DNA of 64,000 bases, from NCBI RefSeq assembly GCF_011759385.1, contig NZ_JAARLY010000003.1, positions 248,001-312,000 of the forward strand. The letters run 5' to 3'. The notes below the pieces were generated by a model. It was not told where the DNA came from and ran no database searches. It saw only the letters and a list, made by a program, of their open reading frames with translations. Positions 39,760-48,583 of this stretch are shown here, piece after piece. Within the stretch, counting starts at the first letter, position 1, and each line of letters begins with the position of its first letter. Source of the DNA: Oleiagrimonas sp. C23AA (lineage in GTDB: Bacteria; Pseudomonadota; Gammaproteobacteria; Xanthomonadales; Rhodanobacteraceae). Position numbers and translations under genes: made by a program.

Positions 39760-39973
39760 GCACGCATCGGACAAGGCGCGCCTTGACGATCTGGAAGTGC
39801 GCCTGACCTTTGTCGATGACACCGTTTCGGCGCTGTCGTCGGCAGATGCCGATATGGCGCGTCGTCTGCATGCTCTGGAGCAGGCGATTCGTGAGCTTCG
39901 CAGCGAGGTCACCGCGCTGCGTGCAGCGTCCAGTCACGATATGCACAGCGAGCCGCCGCCGCCCCACTACTGA
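39752..39973 (+). CDS. slyX: SlyX family protein
   Basis: 73-residue small coiled-coil protein. Heptad-like helix (about 8-58: [19 protein letters not shown]..., [12 protein letters not shown]) and the invariant C-terminal PPPHY mark SlyX. Function is unknown. The ATG lies inside the end of ugd in another frame (8-nt overlap), so the two are probably co-translated. Confidence 0.92.
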   Translation: MPEHASDKARLDDLEVRLTFVDDTVSALSSADADMARRLHALEQAIRELRSEVTALRAASSHDMHSEPPPPHY

Positions 39974-40039
39974 GGCGGTGTTCTGCTTTTTTCCTGCTTC
40001 CCGTTTCCTGTTTCCCGTCTATCCAGCGACCGATCGACC

Positions 40040-40600
40040 ATGGCCGAATCCCTGCGCGAACAATTGTTGAAAAGCGGACTTGCCAAGCCCAAGCCGCGTA
40101 ACGAGCAACACAAGGGCACTGGCAAGGGCAAGGGACCCAAAGGGCAGGGGCGCGCCAACAAGGGCCAGGGTCAAGCAAAAAAATCGGGCAGGGGCAGCGA
40201 GATGGACCTTGCCAAGGCTTACGGCATGCGCGCACAGGCCGAGGCCGAGCAGCGCAGGCGTGAGCAGCGCGAGGCCGAGGAGCGTGCCCGCGAGCGCCGC
40301 GAGCTCAAGCGCAAGCTCAACGAGGCGCTGCAAGGGAACATCCTCAACAAGGCCGATGCCGAACTGATGCGCCACTTCGAGTATGGCGGCAAGATCCGCC
40401 GGGTGCATGTGGACGACGCGCAAATGGCGGCGATCAATCGCGGCGAACTGGGCGTGATCCAGCAGGCCGGCCGCTATTACCTGGTCACCCGCGAGCAGGC
40501 CGAGCATATCGCCAGCTTTGCCGCCCATCACGTGGCCTTGCTGGTCGACCCCGACGCGGCCGACGAGGACGATGGCGTACCCGACGACCTGGTCTGGTAA
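40040..40600 (+). CDS. DUF2058 domain protein (YaiL-like)
   Basis: 186-residue nucleoid- or RNA-associated type protein of DUF2058. A basic low-complexity N-terminal third (KGTGKGKGPKGQGRANKGQG) is followed by a charged helix (about 65-98) and the conserved domain with RHFEYGGKIRRVHVDDAQ and GRYYLVTREQAEHI. Function not established. The 66-bp gap before it holds a short pyrimidine-rich direct repeat. Confidence 0.9.
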   Translation: MAESLREQLLKSGLAKPKPRNEQHKGTGKGKGPKGQGRANKGQGQAKKSGRGSEMDLAKAYGMRAQAEAEQRRREQREAEERARERRELKRKLNEALQGNILNKADAELMRHFEYGGKIRRVHVDDAQMAAINRGELGVIQQAGRYYLVTREQAEHIASFAAHHVALLVDPDAADEDDGVPDDLVW

Positions 40601-40643
40601 CACGCCGTTGCGGCGCTGACGCGCTTTCCAAGGAGCTTGAGCC

Positions 40644-41531
40644 ATGCATTTCATTGCGCTGAGCGTGCTCTTCAGCGTGGCTGTGTCCGTGCTGTTGCGA
40701 CTGGCGCGCCGGTTCGACATCGACGTCGGTCAGGCGGTGGCGATCAACTATGCGGTGGCCGCGGTGCTCAGCGTGTTGTTGTTGCATGCGCCGGTGAGTC
40801 CATGGCGGCTGGCCCCAGGGCGGCACTTTGTTGATGGCTGGCCCGTGTTCGTTGGTCTGGCCATTCTGCTGCCCTCCATTTTCATGGCATTGGCTCATTC
40901 GGTGCGCCGTGTCGGGGTGGCGCGCACCGATGCTGCCCAGCGGTTATCGCTGATCCTGCCGCTGATGGCGGCCTTCACGTTGTTCGGCGAGGCCTGGTCC
41001 TGGCTTCGTGGTGCCGGGCTGATGCTGGGACTGCTGGCGGTGGGCTTGCTGTTGCGGCGAGGGCGGATCGAGGACGTGGCCGATCACGCGCCACGTCGTG
41101 GCGATGCCTGGTGGCCGGCGCTGGTGTTCGTCGGCATGGGCGTGATCGACATTCTCTTCAAGCAGCTGGCGCAGTTGTCCGACCTTCCCTATACCAGCGC
41201 CATGCTGGCGGTGTTCGCATTGTCCTTCGTGGTGGCGGCACTGGCATTGCTGGTGCAGGGACTACGCGGCTGCCTGCGCTTGGGCTGGCGCCACGGTGCG
41301 GCCGGTGTAGCGCTGGGCGCACTCAACTTCGGCAACATCCTTTTCTACATCCAGGGCCATCGTGCCTTGCCCGAGCATCCGGCGATGGTGTTCGCCGGCA
41401 TGAATATCGGCGTGCTTGCCGTCGGCACGCTGGTGGGCGTGTGGGGTTTTGGTGAGCGCCTGTCGCCGGCCAACCGGGTGGGGCTGGCGCTGGCGGCGGT
41501 CGCGGTATTGGTGCTGACCGCCGCCGTGTGA
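40644..41531 (+). CDS. DMT-family (EamA-like) permease
   Basis: 295-residue membrane protein with about ten hydrophobic segments arranged as two five-helix halves, the drug/metabolite transporter plan. The second half begins near residue 155 (WWPALVFVGMGVIDILFKQ). An AAGGAG ribosome site precedes the ATG. Exporter of metabolites is the general role; no substrate can be assigned. Confidence 0.82.
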   Translation: MHFIALSVLFSVAVSVLLRLARRFDIDVGQAVAINYAVAAVLSVLLLHAPVSPWRLAPGRHFVDGWPVFVGLAILLPSIFMALAHSVRRVGVARTDAAQRLSLILPLMAAFTLFGEAWSWLRGAGLMLGLLAVGLLLRRGRIEDVADHAPRRGDAWWPALVFVGMGVIDILFKQLAQLSDLPYTSAMLAVFALSFVVAALALLVQGLRGCLRLGWRHGAAGVALGALNFGNILFYIQGHRALPEHPAMVFAGMNIGVLAVGTLVGVWGFGERLSPANRVGLALAAVAVLVLTAAV

Positions 41532-41541
41532 GCCGCGTCGC

Positions 41542-43611
41542 TCAAGGGGCGGGATCAGCCGGCGCCTGACGCAGGCGCGCATCGTCCCAGCCATGCTTGG
41601 GGGCGAAGCGCGCGCCATGGCGCTGATGCAGGGCTTCCAGTCGGGCCAGCACGACATCGGCGCCAGTTTCGCGTACGTAGCGGATGGGGCCGCCGCGGAA
41701 CGGCGCGAAACCGGTGCCGAAGATCACGCCAGCATCGAGCAGGTCCGGCTCTTCGACCACGCCGTCGGCCAGGCAGGCGACGGATTCGTTGACCATCGGC
41801 AGGATCAGGCGGTCTTCCAGGTCGGTGGGTGTCTTGTAGGACGGGTCTACCTGCGGCTTCTGGGGTTTGCCATCCTGCCAGACATAAAAGCCCTGCCCAT
41901 CCTTCTTGCCGCGCTTGCCGGCCTCGAGCATGGCGTCCAGTCCCTGGGGAATTTCCAGACCCAGGAAGGGGGCCAGTTCCTTGCCGACCGAGGCGCACAC
42001 GTCCAGGCCTACGGTGTCGGCCAGCTCGATCGGCCCCATCGGCATGCCAAAGTGTTTGGCGGCCTTGTCCAGTATCGGGCCGGGTACGCCCTCGTTGTAA
42101 AGGCGCATGGCTTCCAGCAGGTACGGCATCAGGATGCGGTTGACCAGAAAGCCCGGCGTGCCCTTGACCGCCACCGGCAACTTGCCCAGTGCTTTGCAAA
42201 AGGCCAGCGCGCGTTTGATGTCACGCGGATCCAGCGCATCGTGCGTGACCACTTCCACCAGCGGCATCTGTGCCACCGGGTTGAAGAAATGCAGGCCAAG
42301 GAAATGCTTCGGTCGGGTCAGCTTTTCGCGCAGTTCGGTCAGCGGGATGGACGAGGTATTGCTGGCCAGGATTTCATCGCCGGTAAACCTGGGCTCGATG
42401 TCGGCGTACAGAGCGGCCTTGGCGTCGGCATCTTCGAAAATGGCTTCGATGGCCAGCTGCGCTCGGGCCACGCCCTCGGCGCCGGGGTCGGCTTTGAGGC
42501 GCTCCCGCGCGGACTGTACCTTGGCCGGATCCTTGAGCTTTTTGTCGAACAGTTCGCGCGCCCGGGCCATGGCCGGCTCGATGTATTTCATCTCGCGATC
42601 CTGCAAGGTGACATCGAACCCTTTGTAGGCGCACCAAGCGGCAATATCGCCGCCCATGGTGCCGGCGCCGACCACGTGCACATGCGAAATGCCATGGTCG
42701 GTGCCGCTGCCCTGCGCCTTGAGCCGTTCCTGCAGAAAGAACACGCGGATCAGGTTGTGCGCCGTCGGCGTGGCGGCCAACTTGGCCACCGAATATGCTT
42801 CCAGCCTCAGCCGCTGCTCGATGCTGGAGCCGCCACGGCGCCACACCTCGATCAGCGCGAAAGGGGCCGGGTAGTGCGCCTTGCGCACTTTGGCGGCAGT
42901 CTGCTTGCGCACCATCGGCGCCATTGCCTGGCGCACCGGCCACAGGTTGGTGGCCCATGCGGTCAGACGCTGTCCCAGCGGGCGGCTGGACGGCTTGCTT
43001 GCCAACTTGCGCGCGGACTCCAGCAGCGTGTCGGGTTTGGCCAGGCGATCGACCACACCGGCGGTCTTGGCGCGCGATGCCGAGAACGGCTTGCCGGTCA
43101 ACATGGCCGGCAGTGCCTTGGGCGCGCCAATCAGGCGTGGCAGGCGTGCGGTGCCGCCCCAGCCGGGATGAATGCCCAGCATCACTTCGGGAAGGCCAAT
43201 CCGTGTGGATGCATCGTCGGCGGCCACTCGGTGACTGCAAGCCAGCGCCAGCTCCGTCCCGCCGCCCAGACAACTGCCATGAATGGCGGCCACGGTGGGG
43301 CAGGGAAGCGCAGCCAGTTTCTGGAACACGCGCTGGCCATACTGGATGTTGTCCAGCACCGTGCCAGCCTTTTCGTACTCGACGAATTCGCCGATGTCGG
43401 CGCCGACGGCAAAGCCACTGGACTTGCCCGAATGCACGATGACGCCACGCGGCGGTTCGATCTCCAGGCGATCGATGATATCGGCCAGCTCTTCGAGCAC
43501 GGCGCGGCACAGCGCGTTCACGCCTTTGTCGGCCCGGTCCAGTGTCAGCAGGATGAGTCCGTCGTCGCCCTGTGCGGTTTTCCAGTGATTGAAGCGCAAT
43601 CCTTCGAACAT
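41542..43611 (-). CDS. fadJ: multifunctional fatty-acid oxidation enzyme (FadJ/FadB type)
   Basis: 689-residue fusion for beta-oxidation. Residues about 1-210 are an enoyl-CoA hydratase domain (GADIGEF and GSCLGGGTELALAC, oxyanion and catalytic segments). Residues about 310-490 are the NAD-binding part of 3-hydroxyacyl-CoA dehydrogenase (VVGAGTMGGDIAAW), and the rest is its C-terminal domains (LGLHFFNPV, NRILMPYLLEA). The start at 43611 (MFEGLRF) has GGAAGG about 8 nt upstream; a longer frame to 43803 is rejected. The partner thiolase is not in the window. FadJ versus FadB cannot be settled by eye. Confidence 0.9.
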   Translation of the reverse strand: MFEGLRFNHWKTAQGDDGLILLTLDRADKGVNALCRAVLEELADIIDRLEIEPPRGVIVHSGKSSGFAVGADIGEFVEYEKAGTVLDNIQYGQRVFQKLAALPCPTVAAIHGSCLGGGTELALACSHRVAADDASTRIGLPEVMLGIHPGWGGTARLPRLIGAPKALPAMLTGKPFSASRAKTAGVVDRLAKPDTLLESARKLASKPSSRPLGQRLTAWATNLWPVRQAMAPMVRKQTAAKVRKAHYPAPFALIEVWRRGGSSIEQRLRLEAYSVAKLAATPTAHNLIRVFFLQERLKAQGSGTDHGISHVHVVGAGTMGGDIAAWCAYKGFDVTLQDREMKYIEPAMARARELFDKKLKDPAKVQSARERLKADPGAEGVARAQLAIEAIFEDADAKAALYADIEPRFTGDEILASNTSSIPLTELREKLTRPKHFLGLHFFNPVAQMPLVEVVTHDALDPRDIKRALAFCKALGKLPVAVKGTPGFLVNRILMPYLLEAMRLYNEGVPGPILDKAAKHFGMPMGPIELADTVGLDVCASVGKELAPFLGLEIPQGLDAMLEAGKRGKKDGQGFYVWQDGKPQKPQVDPSYKTPTDLEDRLILPMVNESVACLADGVVEEPDLLDAGVIFGTGFAPFRGGPIRYVRETGADVVLARLEALHQRHGARFAPKHGWDDARLRQAPADPAP

Positions 43612-43801
43612 TGGGGCCTTCCAAACGCCTGCGTAGGGATTTTCGTCACGATACCGCCGGGCCGGGGCAAATGCGAGATGAGCGCGCCGCTCGTTCATGC
43701 GTGTGTGGGAAATCTGGCATACCATGAAGCGTTGCCGCGTGCGTGGGCGGCCAGGAGGGCACGACACGCGTGGGCCGTGAATCAGGGGATGTGTTTCCAG
43801 C

Positions 43802-44281
43802 ATGCAGGCAGAGAGCCTTCAACCCGGCGTGGAGCTGTTCGAGAGTGTTATCGAATCGCTGCAGCCGGTCGTGGTCTTGCAGACCAAGCAGTCAACATTG
43901 CTGATCGAACAGTTTCGTGCCCTCGCGCGGCGGACCGGGCAATCGGTGTATCTGTGGAAAGCCGATGCCGGCCTGTGCAGCCTGCGAGAGGGCGAGCTGC
44001 GCGTGCCTGGCTGCCAGCGCATCAGCGACACACTGCGCTACGCTCTGCACAGCTTGCACTTTGGCGTCTATCTGCTGGAAGGCTTCACCGTGCCGCTGTC
44101 GGCCACGAACGTTGCGCTGCTCAAGCAGATTGCACATACACCGACCGAGCATGTGCGTCGCGTGGTCCTGTTCAGTGAAGACCCCACGCTGGTGGATGCG
44201 CTGGACGGTGCGCGGCTGATCAACGCGCAGCGCCGGATGCGCTCGCGCCCGCGTTTGCGCGACGGACGGTGGCTGGTGTGA
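43802..44281 (+). CDS. uncharacterised protein coupled to a GGDEF/EAL gene
   Basis: 159-residue soluble protein without signal or membrane segment. The part VVVLQTKQSTLLIEQFRALARRTGQSVYLWKADAGLCSL recalls the short N-terminal domain of some AAA ATPases that lack a P-loop there, but no ATPase domain follows. A basic tail (QRRMRSRPRLRDGRW) ends it. The TGA overlaps the GTG of the next gene by 4 nt, so it is made together with the c-di-GMP enzyme and may control or localise it. No family name can be given with confidence. Confidence 0.8.
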   Translation: MQAESLQPGVELFESVIESLQPVVVLQTKQSTLLIEQFRALARRTGQSVYLWKADAGLCSLREGELRVPGCQRISDTLRYALHSLHFGVYLLEGFTVPLSATNVALLKQIAHTPTEHVRRVVLFSEDPTLVDALDGARLINAQRRMRSRPRLRDGRWLV

Positions 44282-46893
44282 GGCCTGGCAGTGCACATGC
44301 TTGCGAGCCGGCGCTGCTGATTGTCGCTTCGCAACGCGAGGATCGTCGTGCCTTGTTCGACGCTCTGGATGGACACGATTTTTCCGCGCTGTACACCGCG
44401 CGCAGCGTCGATCAGGCGCATGCCTTGCTGGCCGAGCGACCGGCCATCGATCTGGTGGTGATCGACTTCATCGGCGAGGCCCGTGAGTCGGTGGCCTTCT
44501 GTCTGCAACTGCAGGGCATGGAGGCCTATGCCCAAGTGCCCATCATCGGATTGCTCGCCGCCGACTCCACGCAGCGTGCGTGGGGGTATTCGCGGCGGCC
44601 TCCGGGTGTGGTCGAGTGGTTGCATAGTCCGGTCGATGCTGGCGAGGCGTGGGCGCGTGTGCGTGTCCAGTTGGGTCAAGACGATGCCGGGACGGTCGCG
44701 CCAGCCCAAGAGGCTGCCCTTGGCGACTACCGATTCGCCTTCGATGGCAGCGAGGACGAACTCATTATCTCCGATGCCCAGAGCGGCCAGATTCTGGAGG
44801 TTAACGCCACCTTCGAGCAGCGCTCGGGCTTGCTTGGCGCGCAGGTGCGGGGACGCCCCGCGCTGGCGCTGCTAGGTAGCGAGCATCCCGATGCGGTGCA
44901 GGTGCGTCAGCTGCTGGAGCGTCATGGCCAGTGCCGTGCCATGTGCCGCCGAGTGCGCTCGGATGGCGGCAGCGACCGCGTCGAGGCCGTGACCCGTCTG
45001 GCGGTACGAGGTGGCTTGCTGGTGCAGGTAATTACCCTATGTGACCGTCGTGCCGTCGAGGCCTCGCGGCGGTTGATGGCATTGCTGGGGCGCTTGCATG
45101 ACAGCGGTGAGGGCGATGCGGGGGTGGCCGAGGCCACGCGCATGCTGGCTGATGGCATGCATCTGGATTACGTGGCTATGTATGCTGCGGTCGGACCGGG
45201 TGAGGCGCAGCCCAGGCTGATCGCGCAGCAGCTTCGTGGCGAGACACCAGCGGATGCCCCTGATCCACTGCGTGAACCGGCACTGCGTTTGGTGCTCGAC
45301 GGCGAAACCATTGTGGCTGACGGCGATCTGGCCGAGCTATCGCGCAATGATGGTTTCGTGCGGGCGATGGGCTTTGCCACCTTCATCGGTCTGCCGTTGG
45401 TCGATGATCGGCACAATGTGCTCGGTGCATTGCTGGTCGGCACCCGCCAGCGTTGGAGTGAAGCGGTAAGAGGGCTGCGCCACGATGCGTTGAACGCGGC
45501 GGCGGCACGCTTCGGTTTTGAACTGGCGTTGCGTCGAGCGCGTGAGCAGGGCCGTGCGACAGGGTTGCTTGATGCCTTGACCGGGCTGCCCAACCGGCTG
45601 CTTTTCAGTGACCGTCTGGAAACCACATTGCGCGAGGCGCGCCGTACCGGTGAGACCTTCGCGGTGCTGTTCATTGACCTGGATCGTTTCAAGGCCATCA
45701 ATGACTCCCTGGGCCATGCCGTGGGCGACAAGGTGCTGAAGGTGGTGGCTGATCGCCTGAACAGCGCCGTGCGCACCTCCGACACGGTCGCCCGTTACGC
45801 CGGCGACGAATTCACCGTGATCCTGCGCCACGTTGCGCAGCGCGACGATGTGCTTCGCATCGCTGACAAGATTGTGCGCTTGCTGGACCAGCCGCTGGCG
45901 CTGGATGACGCCTCGGAGCTGCGTATTACCGCCTCGGTGGGGCTGAGTTTCTATCCGGACGATGCGTCCACCGCCGAGCGGCTGTTAAAGCATGCTGACG
46001 TGGCCATGTACAACGCCAAGAGCGAAGGTCGCAACAACGTGCAGGCGTACGTTTCGACCGATCGCGATTCGAACCGTCAGCGCGCGGCGCTGGAGGCCAG
46101 GCTGCATCTTGCCGAGCGCAACGGTGAGCTGCGTGTCTTCTACCAACCGCAGGTGGATACGGCCAGCGAAGACATCGTCGGCATGGAAGCGCTGGTGCGC
46201 TGGGATCACCCTGAGCTTGGCATGATCAGCCCGGGGTTTTTCATTCCCCTGGCCGAGGAGAGTGGGCTGATTGTCAGCCTGGGGCAGTGGGTGCTGCGCC
46301 ATGCCTGCAAGGATACGCAGCGCTGGCGCCAGCGCTATGGCTTGCCGCTCCGCGTGGGGGTGAACCTCTCGGCGCTGCAATTGCAGCAGCGTGAGCTGCC
46401 GGGATGGGTGTCCGAGGCGCTGCGCGAGAGCGGATTGGAGCCCGCGGCTCTGGAGCTGGAAATCACCGAGAGCATGAGCCTCAAATCGATGCCCCTGGTG
46501 GTCGACAACCTGCACGCACTGCGTGACCTTGGCTGCAGTGTGGCCATCGATGACTTCGGCACGGGGCAGGCCTCGCTCGACTATCTGCGTCACCTGCCGG
46601 CCGACCGTATCAAGATTGACCAGAGCTTCGTGCGCAACATCGGCACCGATCCCGATGACGAGGCCATCGTGCGGGCCACCATCCACATGGCGCACAGTCT
46701 GCATCGAGAGGTGGTGGCCGAAGGCGTGGAAGAGGAGTCGCACCTTGCCTTCCTGCGCGAGCACCAATGCGATGTGCTGCAGGGCTTCCTGTTCTGCCGT
46801 CCGCTGTCTGCCGTGGCCTTCAATACCATGCTCGCCGAACGCCGGCGCATGCTGGGTGAGGTCGAGGGCGGACTGCTTGGCGCCACCGCGTGA
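44278..46893 (+). CDS. receiver-PAS-GAF-GGDEF-EAL c-di-GMP protein
   Basis: 871-residue cytosolic signalling protein. Order: receiver-like domain (about 10-130; phosphorylation site uncertain), PAS (about 155-260), GAF (about 275-420), GGDEF (about 425-585) and EAL (about 600-855). The cyclase motif is AGDEF (Ala first, about residue 507), so cyclase activity is uncertain. The phosphodiesterase motif GMEALVRW (about 636) and later DDFGTGQASLDYL and EGVEEESHL are intact. Net c-di-GMP breakdown is the better guess. GTG 44278 was chosen since it overlaps the previous stop. Confidence 0.9.
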   Translation: MRPGSAHACEPALLIVASQREDRRALFDALDGHDFSALYTARSVDQAHALLAERPAIDLVVIDFIGEARESVAFCLQLQGMEAYAQVPIIGLLAADSTQRAWGYSRRPPGVVEWLHSPVDAGEAWARVRVQLGQDDAGTVAPAQEAALGDYRFAFDGSEDELIISDAQSGQILEVNATFEQRSGLLGAQVRGRPALALLGSEHPDAVQVRQLLERHGQCRAMCRRVRSDGGSDRVEAVTRLAVRGGLLVQVITLCDRRAVEASRRLMALLGRLHDSGEGDAGVAEATRMLADGMHLDYVAMYAAVGPGEAQPRLIAQQLRGETPADAPDPLREPALRLVLDGETIVADGDLAELSRNDGFVRAMGFATFIGLPLVDDRHNVLGALLVGTRQRWSEAVRGLRHDALNAAAARFGFELALRRAREQGRATGLLDALTGLPNRLLFSDRLETTLREARRTGETFAVLFIDLDRFKAINDSLGHAVGDKVLKVVADRLNSAVRTSDTVARYAGDEFTVILRHVAQRDDVLRIADKIVRLLDQPLALDDASELRITASVGLSFYPDDASTAERLLKHADVAMYNAKSEGRNNVQAYVSTDRDSNRQRAALEARLHLAERNGELRVFYQPQVDTASEDIVGMEALVRWDHPELGMISPGFFIPLAEESGLIVSLGQWVLRHACKDTQRWRQRYGLPLRVGVNLSALQLQQRELPGWVSEALRESGLEPAALELEITESMSLKSMPLVVDNLHALRDLGCSVAIDDFGTGQASLDYLRHLPADRIKIDQSFVRNIGTDPDDEAIVRATIHMAHSLHREVVAEGVEEESHLAFLREHQCDVLQGFLFCRPLSAVAFNTMLAERRRMLGEVEGGLLGATA

Positions 46894-46956
46894 CCTGCTC
46901 AGGCGCGTCATGCAGGCTTTTCGCCTTGACGGCTTATCGCGCCGGCCCCATCTTGC

Positions 46957-46984
46957 GAACTTGATGCAGAATCTGCGGTCACAA
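46957..46984 (+). promoter_or_regulatory. candidate sigma-E promoter of rpoE
   Basis: GAACTT at 46957-46962, 16-bp spacer, TCACAA at 46979-46984: close to the sigma-E (AlgU) consensus GGAACTT-N16-TCnnA, 47 bp before the rpoE ATG. Suggests autoregulation. Confidence 0.6.
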
Positions 46985-47031
46985 CGTGACGCTCGGCCCG
47001 CTACCGGCGTTGCAAGGGAGAACAGCCCGGC

Positions 47032-47628
47032 ATGGGCGATAACGAATTGGATCGCACGCTCGTCGAGCGTGTGCAAAAAGGTGACAAGCGAGCGTTCGAC
47101 CTGCTGGTGCGCAAGTATCAGCACAAGGTGGTGGCCCTGATCTCGCGTTATGTGGCCGATCGCAGCGAGTGCGAGGATGTGGCGCAGGAGGCCTTCGTGC
47201 GTGCCTGGCGTGCCATTGCTTCGTTCCGTGGTGACAGCGCTTTCTACACCTGGATGTACAAGATTGCCGTCAACACCGCCAAGAATCATCTGGTGGCGAT
47301 GGGGCGGCGCCCCCCCACCGATGACATTGCCGCCGATGATGCGGTGTATGTCTCCGGCGCCGAGCGTCTTCACGAAACGGCGACACCTGAGCGCGAAATG
47401 ATGCGCCAGGAAATTGAACAAACGGTATTTTCCACTGTCCAAGCTTTACCGGACGAGCTGCGCACCGCCATCACGCTTCGTGAAGTGGATGGGCTCAGCT
47501 ACGAGGAAATCGCCGAGGCCATGCATTGTCCCATCGGCACTGTGCGTTCACGCATTTTCCGTGCGCGTGAAGCCATCGATCAGCAATTGAAGCCGCTGCT
47601 ATCCCATCGGGAGGAGCCGACATCATGA
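47032..47628 (+). CDS. rpoE: RNA polymerase sigma-E factor (RpoE/AlgU)
   Basis: 198-residue ECF sigma factor for envelope stress. Region 2 (about 20-90) has RKYQHKVVALISRYV and the DVAQEAFVRAWRA core contact; region 4 (about 135-190) has LREVDGLSYEEIAEAMHCPIGTVRSRIFRARE. Length and sequence fit the RpoE/AlgU class. The TGA overlaps the rseA ATG (ATGA), the usual sigma/anti-sigma coupling. A sigma-E-like promoter lies upstream. Confidence 0.96.
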   Translation: MGDNELDRTLVERVQKGDKRAFDLLVRKYQHKVVALISRYVADRSECEDVAQEAFVRAWRAIASFRGDSAFYTWMYKIAVNTAKNHLVAMGRRPPTDDIAADDAVYVSGAERLHETATPEREMMRQEIEQTVFSTVQALPDELRTAITLREVDGLSYEEIAEAMHCPIGTVRSRIFRAREAIDQQLKPLLSHREEPTS

Positions 47629-48323
47629 ATGAAGCAAACCGGGAAACGCTTTCCGCCCTCATGGACGGGCAGCTGTCGCGTGACCAGGTGCGCTTTGCAC
47701 TACGCCGCCTCCAGGCTGACGCCGAGGCCGGCGCGGTCTGGAGCCGTTACCATGTTGCGCGTGACGCCATGCGCCAGCAGGGTGTGTCGCCCGCCAGTGC
47801 AGGTTTTGCCGACCGTGTGATGGCTGGTATCGAACGGCTGGATGTCGATGCGTTGCCAGGTCGGGTGGCCGGCGCGCGGCGCGGCTGGGTGCGCTGGTCG
47901 GCTGGTGGTGCCATTGCGGCGGGTGTCGCTGCTGTGGCCCTGATGATTGCGCAGCCGCAAGGCGCTTCGCCTTCGACCGGCAACGCGCCGACGGCCAGTG
48001 TCAGTGTGCCTTCGGCCGCTACGCAACCCAATGCGCGCACGGTGGCTTCGGCCACACCGCCGCAGCCTTCACAGGCGGCGCAGGTGCCGCGTTGGCTGCT
48101 GGCCGGAAACTCTGCCTTGCAAAGCGCGCAGCCTGCATCGGCCACAGTGGACGGTTCCAGCGGCAACATCATCATGCCTGCCGCTTATTCACAGCAGATG
48201 GCGCCGTACATGAATATCCATCGTCCCGCTTCGCACATGCAGGCGCACAATGATGGGCAGTACATCATCATGATGCCGGTGAACGGCCGGCATGCCGGCG
48301 CAGCCCAGGTGCGCCCGCAATAA
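47625..48323 (+). CDS. rseA: anti-sigma-E factor RseA/MucA type
   Basis: 232-residue membrane anti-sigma factor. The cytosolic N-terminus (about 1-85) carries the sigma-binding pattern RETLSALMDGQLSRDQVRFALRRL. A single membrane helix (about 93-112: AGGAIAAGVAAVALMIA) leads to a Pro/Ala/Thr-rich periplasmic linker and a Met/His-containing end (ASHMQAHNDGQYIIMMPVNG). Released sigma-E would follow regulated proteolysis; the proteases are not in the window. No rseB gene follows; mucD comes next. Confidence 0.9.
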   Translation: MNEANRETLSALMDGQLSRDQVRFALRRLQADAEAGAVWSRYHVARDAMRQQGVSPASAGFADRVMAGIERLDVDALPGRVAGARRGWVRWSAGGAIAAGVAAVALMIAQPQGASPSTGNAPTASVSVPSAATQPNARTVASATPPQPSQAAQVPRWLLAGNSALQSAQPASATVDGSSGNIIMPAAYSQQMAPYMNIHRPASHMQAHNDGQYIIMMPVNGRHAGAAQVRPQ

Positions 48324-48371
48324 CGGCGCACCGCCTACGCCCAGCCTCGGGCGTGTACCGATTACCGTGGA

Positions 48372-48411
48372 GGAAAAGCATCCCGTGTCAGCGCGGGGTG
48401 CTTTTCCGTGT
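48372..48411 (+). terminator. terminator after rseA
   Basis: 14-bp stem (GGAAAAGCATCCCG with CGGGGTGCTTTTCC, one mismatch or G-U) with an 8-nt loop. It separates rpoE-rseA from mucD, which has its own promoter. Confidence 0.7.
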
Positions 48412-48484
48412 CCGGCTGTTTTGCGCATTTGGGATGCAAGTGCTTATAAAACAGGCGAAAAATTCTCGAATTGGCGAATTTCAC

Positions 48485-48514
48485 GGAACTTAACGCCGCC
48501 AAGCGTTATCCAAA
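48485..48514 (+). promoter_or_regulatory. sigma-E promoter of mucD
   Basis: Exact -35 GGAACTT at 48485-48491, 17-bp spacer, -10 TCCAAA at 48509-48514, 69 bp before the ATG. Matches the RpoE consensus better than the rpoE promoter itself. Confidence 0.8.
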
Positions 48515-48583
48515 CCATCGTTGCGGTGCGAGGCTTGATTTTCGCACTGCTCGTTTTGATGGAAATAATGGAGGTCGTCACTG

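Noticed and set aside
41593-44178. 861-codon plus-strand frame opposite fadJ
   Set aside because: Antisense of a complete beta-oxidation gene and running into another real gene in a different frame.
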